A stretch of DNA of 63,528 bases from an uncultured Verrucomicrobiae bacterium. GTDB lineage: Bacteria; Verrucomicrobiota; Verrucomicrobiia; Limisphaerales; UBA1096. Of the stretch, positions 9,744 through 17,177 are shown piece by piece. Within the stretch, counting starts at the first letter, position 1; the number at the start of each line of letters is the position of its first letter. The stretch covers positions 1 through 63,528 of the forward strand of contig CALJHX010000024.1 of NCBI GenBank assembly GCA_937770485.1, given 5' to 3'. The translations under genes were made by a program, and so were the position numbers. The notes beneath the pieces were generated by a model. That model saw only the letters and a list, made by a program, of their open reading frames with translations, made no database searches and was not told the origin of the DNA.

Positions 9744-11711
9744 CTAATCGCCGATCAACTCAAAGCAGGCGAGTTCGTGGGGGCTTCGGAGGTAGAGGCG
9801 ATTACCGACGATGGCGGGGTGAGACATCGAGTCGGCGCTGGCATCGCCGAAGGGGCGCAACCGGCCGAGCGGCTTAAACTCGTTTGCCGCGGCATCGAGT
9901 AGCAGCAGGTCGCCGCTGTTCGTCCAGGCCAACACGCGCCCGTTGCCGCCGATCACGTTTGAGTGGTCGAAAAACATGTCGTCCTCCGCCATCCAAATCG
10001 TTTTCAATCCATTCTTCAAATCGAGGCAATACATCTCGCCGTAGGCCGTGGCGAACACGCGGCCGCCGACGATGACCGGCGAGCAGGTGTCCGGCGCGAG
10101 GCTGACGTTAGTTAGCACCGGCTTGGGATTGATTTTTCCATCGGGCAAAAAACCGTGCAGCCGCGTCGCGTTGTTCTCGGTGGCGAGCAGCAGTTGGCCG
10201 GCGTGAATGAGCGGCGTGGTGACGTTGAAGTCCGCCCCCTCGCGCGGCACGTGCTCCCACAACCGCTCGCCGTTGGCCGGATCCCAACCGCCGATGCTCG
10301 CCGAGTCGTAGCCGATGACCTGTCGCCGTCCGCCAAGATTCCCCACGACGAACGCCGAGTAGGCGGCAGCGTGGCCGGGCGTTTCCCAAATCAGCCTTCC
10401 GGTTTTTCGGTCGAGCGCAACCACCGAGGCGTCGCGGCCACCGGGGTTGATAATCAGCTTGTCGTCCACGATCAGCGGCGGCGAACTCGAGCCCCACGTC
10501 AGCAGCTTGGCTCCGTGGTCGCGGTAATAATTTGTCCGCCAAACGACCGCGCCGGTGTCGAGCCGAACGCAGTGCAGATCGCCCAGCGCTCCGTGCAGAT
10601 AAACCAAGCCGTCGTGAATGACCGGCGTCGCGCGGGGCGAGTTGCTGTAATCCATGTCAGCGGCGGCAGCGTAGTCCAGCCGCCAAATCTCGCTGCCGTC
10701 GGCGGCATCGAGGCAGCGGAAAATGTCGCGGGTGGCCTCCTTGTTTTTGTCGGGGATGATGACGCGCGTCGCTGTGGCCGCCGGGCCGGCAACGGCTGGG
10801 CCGGTGAGCTTGGCCGACCAAATTTTGCGCAGCGGCCCGGGCAGTTTGTCCGGCAAACTTGGCGCTTGGCCAAGGCGGCCCGGACCTCGCCAGTCCGCCC
10901 ACCCCGTCGCTTGGCCAAGCGGCTTTACAAAGCCTTTGGCCGACTCGAGCGCGGCGAGCAACTCCTTCTGCTTGGCCAACGCGGTGACCTCCGCCGCCAC
11001 GCGCTTGGCCAAGGCGTCATCGGTCGCGCCGGTGCGGAACAACCGCACGCCGGGCACGGGTGGCGTCTTGGCCAGCACGCGCACCGCGCCGGGCTCCACC
11101 TTGCCGCAGCCGACGAGCAGCGGTGGTAAATAGTCCGGCACCACGGCGGCAGCCACCTCGGCGTCGCCCAACGCCAGCACGCCGGAATCGACCGCCCCGG
11201 CCGAGTCGAGCTTGGGCGGCTTGGCCAACCGGGCCTGTTGCAGCGCGGCCTTGGCAGCTTGATGCGTCTCGGCCTCCTCCACCGGGCCAAGCATGACGGC
11301 GCGGCCGGAGAGATCGTCGAGACGCTTGGCAGGGTCGCCGGTGCGGACGAGGAACACGCCGCGCTGTGTTGTGCGACCGTCGCGATCGGTGAGGTCGGCG
11401 AGCGGCGTGACGGTCAGTTTCAGTCGCTTGGCGTCGAAGCGCACCATCGCGTCCTTGCCGATGATGAAGTCCGGCTTGGAGCGGATGCGACGCAGCGCGA
11501 GGTCGAGGCTTTCCTCGTAAATAAACCTGAAGCGGCGGCCGGTCGTTTGCTCGAGATAAGCGGCGAGTTGGTCGTAGCGGCGTTGGCCAACACCATCGAC
11601 ACACGAGCAGGAAAGCGGCAGCGCCAGCGGATCCATCACCACCATTTGCACCGTTGGCTCGGCCGCCTGGCCAAGCGCGAGCGCAACAAAAAATCCAGCG
11701 AGCCGGATCAT
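9744..11711 (-). CDS. PhnD-like binding domain fused to PQQ-type beta-propeller, exported
   Basis: 655 residues. A signal peptide ends in ALALGQAAEP. Residues about 20-265 resemble the PhnD-type periplasmic substrate-binding fold: paired alpha/beta lobes with RRYDQLAAYLEQTTGRRF, PDFIIGKDAMV and LDDLSGRAVMLGPVEEAE. A Cys-Ser-Cys motif sits at residues 35-37 and a third Cys near 202. Residues about 270-655 form a PQQ/quinoprotein-like propeller with repeated W-strand blades (ADWRGPGRLG, GSEIWRLDY, GRLIWETPGH, GERLWEHVP). Last gene of a three-gene operon; its start overlaps the preceding stop by 4 bases. The fusion suggests ligand sensing joined to a docking or redox propeller in the periplasm. 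No catalytic residues for PQQ dehydrogenases can be claimed. Substrate unknown. Confidence 0.75.
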   Translation of the reverse strand: MIRLAGFFVALALGQAAEPTVQMVVMDPLALPLSCSCVDGVGQRRYDQLAAYLEQTTGRRFRFIYEESLDLALRRIRSKPDFIIGKDAMVRFDAKRLKLTVTPLADLTDRDGRTTQRGVFLVRTGDPAKRLDDLSGRAVMLGPVEEAETHQAAKAALQQARLAKPPKLDSAGAVDSGVLALGDAEVAAAVVPDYLPPLLVGCGKVEPGAVRVLAKTPPVPGVRLFRTGATDDALAKRVAAEVTALAKQKELLAALESAKGFVKPLGQATGWADWRGPGRLGQAPSLPDKLPGPLRKIWSAKLTGPAVAGPAATATRVIIPDKNKEATRDIFRCLDAADGSEIWRLDYAAAADMDYSNSPRATPVIHDGLVYLHGALGDLHCVRLDTGAVVWRTNYYRDHGAKLLTWGSSSPPLIVDDKLIINPGGRDASVVALDRKTGRLIWETPGHAAAYSAFVVGNLGGRRQVIGYDSASIGGWDPANGERLWEHVPREGADFNVTTPLIHAGQLLLATENNATRLHGFLPDGKINPKPVLTNVSLAPDTCSPVIVGGRVFATAYGEMYCLDLKNGLKTIWMAEDDMFFDHSNVIGGNGRVLAWTNSGDLLLLDAAANEFKPLGRLRPFGDASADSMSHPAIVGNRLYLRSPHELACFELIGD

Positions 11712-13264
11712 TTTTTTCTCGCGGCAAGCACGCGGATGAGATTGGCGCGGACGTCCATCACGTAAACGCGGCTGGCGTCGTGGTTGACCTCGATTGGGAT
11801 GTAGCAGGTTTGCGCGGCGAGTCGGCTGCCGTCGTCGAAAACGGTCGTGTCCACATAGCCGACGACACCGAGGAACTTGCCGCCGGGCGTGTAAGTCTTG
11901 ATGCGGCCGATGCCGGACTCAGCTGTGTAAAGAACGTTGCCCGGACCGATGTCGATGTTGACCGGATTGCAGCACGCAGCGAAGCCCTCGATGCCGGTGC
12001 GGTCGCGCTTGCCCCACTTGCCGAGCGGCTTGCCGTCGAGGTCGAAGCGATTAACGCGGTGCCGCGAATTCTCGGCGATGAGCAGCTCGCCGTTCATCAC
12101 CTGCATGTCGATGTGGCTGCAACAGCCGTACTGTTGCTCGACAATTTTTTTTGCGCCGGTGAGGTCGCGCTCGAAGCGGTAAATATCCTCCGTCGCCCGC
12201 ATGCTGTTGCCCATGCCGACGGCGAGAAACACATGCGCGTCGCTGACGAACATCCCGGCCGCGAGCGACTTTTCGCCGCTGAGCTTGTCGATGTCGATCA
12301 TCGCGAGGCGTTTGCCGCTTTTGTCGTACGAGGCCATTTTGCCGTGACCGGCGACGTACACCGTGCCGTCCGCGCAGGCGTGGATCATTTTCGGGTGCGG
12401 CCCGCTGTCCGGCATCGGCCACTCGGCTTTGAGTGAGCCGTCCGCACCGATCACGCGGATGCCGTAAGTGTGCTCGAACATATCGTCGATCGCGAGCGGC
12501 CCACGATTGCCCCGCCGCTCACCACCCCCTGCGCGACCGCCTTGACTACGGGTTCGCCCGCCGGGACGACGGCCGCCGGACTGGCCGCGCGACCGTCCCA
12601 ACCGACTCCGCAACTCCCTCGGCAACGCACTCATTATCTTGCGCCGGTCGTCGGAACCCATCTCGCGCAACGCCTCCATAAACTGTTGTGGACTGGCCTC
12701 GCGAGCCAGATCGGCGATGTCGTCCTCGGTGCCAAACTCCAGAATGCGTGTGATCTCTTCGCCCGATTTTTCAGTGCCCTGCGCTTGACCGCCGGGGCGG
12801 CGTTCGCGTTGGCTGCCGCCACGGGAAGGCCGCACTTCGTCGCCGCTCAACTTGCCGTCCGCGTTTTTGTCGAGCTTGGCCAAGGCCGCCTCGGCTTTCT
12901 CGATTTCGTCGGTGGAAAGCTCGCCGTCGCCGTCCGCGTCGAGCGCCACCAAAACCGGCAACGCTCGCATCAAACCACCGGAGCCCTGCGAGCGCCGATC
13001 GCGGGGGCCGGGATTGTCGGCACTGCGCGGCGCAGCAAACTCCATCTTGCCTTCCCCCCACGAGATGCCGACGAGCAGATCGCCGTCGCGGTTCATCGCG
13101 ATGGTCTTGATGGTGATCGCCTTGCCGCTGGGGTGCGTGCCAAATTGGATTGGCTCGATTTCGGCGTGCGTGCCTTCCGGCTTGGCGTCCTCCGCCGCTT
13201 GGCCAAGCGCGGCGCCGAGGCCAAGCGCGGCGAGGCACGCGGAAAGTTTCGTGTAAATGTTCAC
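11708..13264 (-). CDS. Exported beta-propeller protein with EF-hand pair and CCNP motif
   Basis: 518 residues. Signal peptide with ALGQAAED near the cleavage site, encoded by a perfect 14-bp palindrome. Residues 109-143 hold two EF-hand-like calcium loops (DADGDGELSTDE and DKNADGKLSGDE). Residues about 145-256 are a low-complexity Arg/Gly-rich linker broken by a helical segment. Residues about 258-515 form an NHL-like propeller with YGCCSHIDM (Cys381-382) and AACCNPVNI (Cys431-432). The paired cysteines suggest a metal or redox site. Middle gene of an operon with ATGA overlaps on both sides. No known family assigned; the CCNP word is shared with the next gene upstream. Confidence 0.72.
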   Translation of the reverse strand: MNIYTKLSACLAALGLGAALGQAAEDAKPEGTHAEIEPIQFGTHPSGKAITIKTIAMNRDGDLLVGISWGEGKMEFAAPRSADNPGPRDRRSQGSGGLMRALPVLVALDADGDGELSTDEIEKAEAALAKLDKNADGKLSGDEVRPSRGGSQRERRPGGQAQGTEKSGEEITRILEFGTEDDIADLAREASPQQFMEALREMGSDDRRKIMSALPRELRSRLGRSRGQSGGRRPGGRTRSQGGRAGGGERRGNRGPLAIDDMFEHTYGIRVIGADGSLKAEWPMPDSGPHPKMIHACADGTVYVAGHGKMASYDKSGKRLAMIDIDKLSGEKSLAAGMFVSDAHVFLAVGMGNSMRATEDIYRFERDLTGAKKIVEQQYGCCSHIDMQVMNGELLIAENSRHRVNRFDLDGKPLGKWGKRDRTGIEGFAACCNPVNIDIGPGNVLYTAESGIGRIKTYTPGGKFLGVVGYVDTTVFDDGSRLAAQTCYIPIEVNHDASRVYVMDVRANLIRVLAARKK

Positions 13265-14235
13265 GCCAAGTCGAACAGTCGGAATGACGCGGTGGTGTGA
13301 TCGAGCGCCACGACTTGATCGCCGAGCAGCGCCACCTCGATGCCGCCGTTTTGGCAGGTGGCCAACTCCGCGTCGGTATCGACCCGCTCGTGCTCAGTCA
13401 CGTCGAACGCCTCCGGCCCGGCGATCTCGGCGTGAAATTTTCCGGCCTTGTCGAAAAGTTTGATGCGTGGCTGGCCGCGCTCGGCGGTCACGAACTCGCC
13501 GGCGCCGGTCACCGCCACACTCACCGGGTTGCAGCAGCCGGAAAAACCGTCGAGCCCCCGGGAGCGTTTGCCCCAGCGCGCCAGCAATTCGCCGTCGGCA
13601 TCGTAACGCTCAACGCGGTGCCGGCCCGGGTGCGCCACAACCAAACCGCCGTCGGCCCACGTGATCGGGAAAAACGACTTGGGAACGGCGAACCGCCCGC
13701 CCTTGCCGCCGGCGATGCGATCGAGCACTTCTCCGGCGGCGCTGATGCGCCAAATGGAACGGCTGCCGCCGTCGGCCGCAAAAATCGTCCCGTCCTCCGC
13801 CACGGCCAAACTCGTCAGCGCGGCGCCCTTGGCCAAGCGCTTGGTTTCGGACAGCGTTTTGCCGTCGAGATCGCAGAGCAACACCCGATCGCGAAGGCCG
13901 ACGATTAGTCGCCGCTTGGCCACCGCGATGCAGCGCGGCGCTTCAGCAAACGGAATCTGCCGCACCATCTCGCCGCTTGGCTTGAGCACGGCCACCGCCA
14001 AGTCGCCAGCGACGTAAACCAAGCCGTTGGCCGCAGTCATGTCGCGCGTCTGCCCGAGGCCGGTTGGCAGCCAACCGTCTGGCTTGGGACGGGCCGCCTG
14101 AGCGGTCGCGCCGGATTGCACCGCCACGCCAATGGCAGCGATGGACTGGGCACCGCGGCTGAAAAACTGGCGGCGCGAGGGTTCGCAGTCGCCGGTCGGG
14201 CAACCGCAGTCGGAGTTTGTTTTGGATTTTGACAT
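13261..14235 (-). CDS. Tat-exported beta-propeller protein with CCNP motif
   Basis: 324 residues from the ATG at 14235. It begins with a Cys-rich segment (DCGCPTGDC) before a twin-arginine signal (SRRQFF, Arg21-22) and a hydrophobic stretch, implying folding or cofactor insertion before export. The mature part is a six-bladed NHL/SMP-30-like propeller with FSGCCNPVSV (Cys234-235), matching the motif of the neighbouring protein. First gene of the operon, overlapping the next by 4 bases. The longer upstream reading frame was rejected because it would bury the Tat signal. Possible roles: a metal- or quinone-linked periplasmic relay. Function unknown. Confidence 0.75.
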   Translation of the reverse strand: MSKSKTNSDCGCPTGDCEPSRRQFFSRGAQSIAAIGVAVQSGATAQAARPKPDGWLPTGLGQTRDMTAANGLVYVAGDLAVAVLKPSGEMVRQIPFAEAPRCIAVAKRRLIVGLRDRVLLCDLDGKTLSETKRLAKGAALTSLAVAEDGTIFAADGGSRSIWRISAAGEVLDRIAGGKGGRFAVPKSFFPITWADGGLVVAHPGRHRVERYDADGELLARWGKRSRGLDGFSGCCNPVSVAVTGAGEFVTAERGQPRIKLFDKAGKFHAEIAGPEAFDVTEHERVDTDAELATCQNGGIEVALLGDQVVALDHTTASFRLFDLA

Positions 14236-14402
14236 AAGCCTGATCGATTTTTCCGCGTAAGCAGGCCAAGACGGCGCAAACAGCCAATCGGTTACACCGC
14301 ACAACCTGAGAGCTAGAACATCCCACGGTCCACGACGCGACGCAATAGTTGACAAGGCGGCGGGTTCGTTGTGGCATTGGGACTCCGGCTTGTTCGGGAC
14401 TT

Positions 14403-15452
14403 ATGAAAAAATTCAATATTGGCGTCATTGGCTACGGATGGGTGGCCGGCGCACACATCGACTCGATCAACGCCACCGGCCAAGGCCAAGTCACGGCGGT
14501 TTGCTCGTCACGCAAACTCGACCCGGCGGAACTCAGTGCCAAACACGGCGGCGAAATCCAGTGCCACACTGATCTCAAAAAGATGCTCGCCGATCCGGCG
14601 ATCGATGTGATCTCGGTGTGCAGTTATCCATACCAGCACATGCGCCAAGTCATCGCCGCCGCGAAGGCGGGTAAACATTTGATTATCGAAAAGCCGCTCG
14701 CGTTGAATTTGAAAGATTTGCGGGCGATGCAAAAGGCAGTGGCCGAGGCCGGCGTGCAGGCGTGCGTCTGTTTCGAGTTGCGGTTTTCGAGTCAGTTCAT
14801 CGCCACAAAGAGCGTGATCGATCGCGGGTTGCTGGGGCAGATTCATTACGGCGAGGTAGATTACTATCACGGCATCGGCCCGTGGTACGGGCAATTTCGC
14901 TGGAACACCAAGCGCAATGCCGGCGGCAGCAGCCTGCTCTCGGCCGGGTGCCACGCGCTCGACGCGCTGCTGCTCTACATGGGCGGCGAGGTCGAGAGTG
15001 TCAGCAGTTACTCGACCGGCTCGGCGAACAAGGATTTCAAAAAATACGAGTACGACACGAGCAGCGTGACGATTCTCAAATTTAAAGACGGCCGCGTCGG
15101 CAAGACCGCGTCGATCATCGACTGTCTTCAGCCGTATTATGTTCACACGCACCTCGTCGGGAGCGAGGGCAGTTTACTGGACAACAAATTTCACTCGAAC
15201 AAACTCGGCGGGCCAAGCGGTCTCGACAAAAACAAGTGGAGCGAGTTGTCGATGAAAATGGTCGACTCGGGCGACGTGAGCGACCACCCGTTCCAGTCGC
15301 AATTCGAGGCGTTTTTTGCCGCCTTGGCCAAGGGCAAGCCGATGCCGTTGACCGACCTCGCCACGGCGGCCAAGTCGCACGAGGTCATCTTCGCCGCAGA
15401 CTTGTCCGCGAAGAAAAACCGGCCGGTGAAACTTTCCGAGTTACGTGCCTGA
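14403..15452 (+). CDS. Gfo/Idh/MocA family oxidoreductase
   Basis: 349 residues. The N-terminus MKKFNIGVIGYGWVAGAHI is a Rossmann fold (GxGxxA) for NAD(P). The catalytic-site motif KHLIIEKPLALN carries the expected EKP lysine. The second half has the GGSSLLSAGCHALD block with the conserved His of the substrate pocket. Cytoplasmic, no signal peptide. It probably oxidises or isomerises a sugar or cyclitol. A TTGACA at 14349 could be a -35 element, but the matching -10 (TGGCAT) is poor. Its last 8 bases overlap the PIG-L deacetylase gene, so the pair is likely an operon acting on an amino- or N-acetyl sugar. Confidence 0.9.
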   Translation: MKKFNIGVIGYGWVAGAHIDSINATGQGQVTAVCSSRKLDPAELSAKHGGEIQCHTDLKKMLADPAIDVISVCSYPYQHMRQVIAAAKAGKHLIIEKPLALNLKDLRAMQKAVAEAGVQACVCFELRFSSQFIATKSVIDRGLLGQIHYGEVDYYHGIGPWYGQFRWNTKRNAGGSSLLSAGCHALDALLLYMGGEVESVSSYSTGSANKDFKKYEYDTSSVTILKFKDGRVGKTASIIDCLQPYYVHTHLVGSEGSLLDNKFHSNKLGGPSGLDKNKWSELSMKMVDSGDVSDHPFQSQFEAFFAALAKGKPMPLTDLATAAKSHEVIFAADLSAKKNRPVKLSELRA

Positions 15453-16257
15453 CCCGACCGAACAGCCCCGGCGAGTCGCCATCGCCATCGCCGCTCACCC
15501 GGACGACATCGAGTTCATGATGGCCGGCACGCTGCTGTTGCTGCGGGAGGCCGGTTGGGAGACGCACTGCCTCAATATCTCGAGCGGCAACTGCGGCAGC
15601 GTCAGCTTGAGTGCGGAGAAAATCGAGGCCAAGCGACTGTCCGAGGCGAGGGAGGCCGCTGCCATACTTGGCGCAACTTTTCACCCGCCGTTTTCGCGCG
15701 ATCTCGAGATTTTTTACGACCTCCGGCATTTGCGGCATTTGGCCTCGATTATCCGCGACGTGAACCCGTCGATCGTGCTGACGCATTCACCGGAGGATTA
15801 TATGGAGGATCACACCAACACCTCGCGCCTGACTGTGTCGGCCGCCTTCTCGCGCGGCATGCCCAACTTTGAGGTCTCGCCCGCGCGCCCGGCGGTGGAC
15901 GGCGAAGTGGCGGTGTACCACGGGATGCCTCACGGTTTGCGCGATGCCCTGCGGCGACGGGTCGCGCCTGGGCTGTTCGTCGACACGACAAGTGTGCTCG
16001 AAACCAAGCGGCAGGCGCTCGCCGCGCATCGCAGCCAGAAAGAATGGCTCGATGTCAGCCAAGGGATGGACTCGTACCTGAAATCGATGGAGGAAATGTC
16101 GCTGGCACTTGGCCAAGCGTCGGGAGTATTTCAGCACGCCGAAGGATGGCGGCGGCACTCGCACCTTGGCTTCAGCGCCGAAGAGATCGACCCGTTGAAA
16201 CACGCGCTTGGCCAAGCGGCATTGGCGAACGCGGACTACGAAGACGGTCTCGGTTAG
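15445..16257 (+). CDS. PIG-L family N-deacetylase
   Basis: 270 residues, starting at a GTG inside the end of the oxidoreductase gene. The zinc-binding and catalytic motif AHPDDIE (His18, Asp20, Asp21) is present. The second metal site is in LTHSPEDYMEDHTNT (His114, Asp122, His123). PIG-L/LmbE enzymes remove acetyl groups from N-acetylglucosamine-type substrates. Coupling to a Gfo/Idh/MocA enzyme suggests a sugar-modifying or catabolic role. The C-terminal end carries two LGQA words encoded by the TTGGCCAA palindrome (16109 and 16208), with YEDGLG at the end. Confidence 0.9.
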   Translation: MPDPTEQPRRVAIAIAAHPDDIEFMMAGTLLLLREAGWETHCLNISSGNCGSVSLSAEKIEAKRLSEAREAAAILGATFHPPFSRDLEIFYDLRHLRHLASIIRDVNPSIVLTHSPEDYMEDHTNTSRLTVSAAFSRGMPNFEVSPARPAVDGEVAVYHGMPHGLRDALRRRVAPGLFVDTTSVLETKRQALAAHRSQKEWLDVSQGMDSYLKSMEEMSLALGQASGVFQHAEGWRRHSHLGFSAEEIDPLKHALGQAALANADYEDGLG

Positions 16258-16553
16258 GGACAACCCCCACTCAAGCAACCAGGTCGAGAACGCGCTTATC
16301 GTTCTCGTTGGCGCCCTGAAGCAGCTTTGCTGCAACGGCTTACTGTACTCCGAATCTTACACGTAGTTGCGTCGCCTCCGCTGGTTAAACCGTCAACGAC
16401 TGCCTCAAGTTGCTCCAAGCCAATTGGAATAACTTCTGTAAGGAAAACTTTACAGCAGCAACCTGCATAACCACTCTCATTGTCGGAATGAGTTGGAAAA
16501 ACTTAAGTTTTTTCCCGCCTTGGCTCGCGTCGCCGGCTCGCTACACTGCAGCC
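16258..16553. other. Gap with weak hairpins and candidate promoter
   Basis: No gene seen with confidence. The stem GAGAACG/CGTTCTC with a 7-base loop lies at 16286-16306 and GCAGC-TTT-GCTGC follows near 16321-16333; neither has a U-rich tail, so they may be Rho-type or mRNA-end hairpins. The right end holds the candidate promoter of the esterase gene. Confidence 0.4.
16520..16547 (+). promoter_or_regulatory. Candidate promoter giving a near-leaderless esterase mRNA
   Basis: TTGGCT (16520-16525), a 16-base spacer and TACACT (16542-16547). The -10 ends only 6 bases before the GTG chosen as start, so the transcript would begin at or within a base or two of it. If the gene really starts at ATG 16488 this site lies inside the coding region and is spurious. 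Confidence 0.3.
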
Positions 16554-17177
16554 GTGCTTAACACGGAACTCATTCCCGCCGCCGAGGCGGACTCCAAATG
16601 GCTGATGTTGGTGCTACACGGGCTGGGCGACAGCATGGAGGGCTTCCGCTGGCTGCCCCGCGCGCTGAACAACCCAAGGCTCAACACCCTGCTCGTCAAT
16701 GCGCCGGACGACTATTACGGCGGCTTTTCGTGGTACGATATCCTGAAGCCGGGGGCCGGTGTGGAGCGCAGCCGAGGCTTGTTGTCCGACCTGCTCGACC
16801 GGCAGCGCGATGGCGGCTTCGCCACGGAGCAGACGTTCCTGTTCGGGTTTTCGCAAGGTTGCCTGATGACGCTCGAGGTGGGTGTTCACTATCCGCACCG
16901 GTTCGCTGGTTTGGTTGGCATCAGTGGCTACGCGCATGAGCCGGAGCAACTCGTCGCCGGGCAATCGCCCGTAGCCAAGGAGCAGTCGTTTCTCATCACG
17001 CATGGCACCGCCGATCCGCTTCTGCCGTTCGCAAAGACCAAAGCGCAGATGGAACAACTGCAGGCCGGCGGCATCCGCATGCAGTGGGAGGTGTTCGAGA
17101 AGGAGCACACCATCCAAGGCGAAACCGAGGTGGCGGTGATCCGGAAATTCGTCGAGGAACGAATGAAGCCGCTATGA
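16554..17177 (+). CDS. Phospholipase/carboxylesterase-type alpha/beta hydrolase
   Basis: 207 residues, typical of the small YpfH/carboxylesterase family. Oxyanion region LHGLGDS; nucleophile elbow GFSQG (Ser100); Asp154 in HGTADPLLP; His185 in EKEHTI. It hydrolyses short-chain carboxylic or acyl-thioesters in the cytoplasm. The GTG at 16554 gives the usual family length; an ATG at 16488 would add 22 residues unlike the family. Its 3' end overlaps the end of the convergent MMPL gene by 6 bases. Confidence 0.85.
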   Translation: MLNTELIPAAEADSKWLMLVLHGLGDSMEGFRWLPRALNNPRLNTLLVNAPDDYYGGFSWYDILKPGAGVERSRGLLSDLLDRQRDGGFATEQTFLFGFSQGCLMTLEVGVHYPHRFAGLVGISGYAHEPEQLVAGQSPVAKEQSFLITHGTADPLLPFAKTKAQMEQLQAGGIRMQWEVFEKEHTIQGETEVAVIRKFVEERMKPL

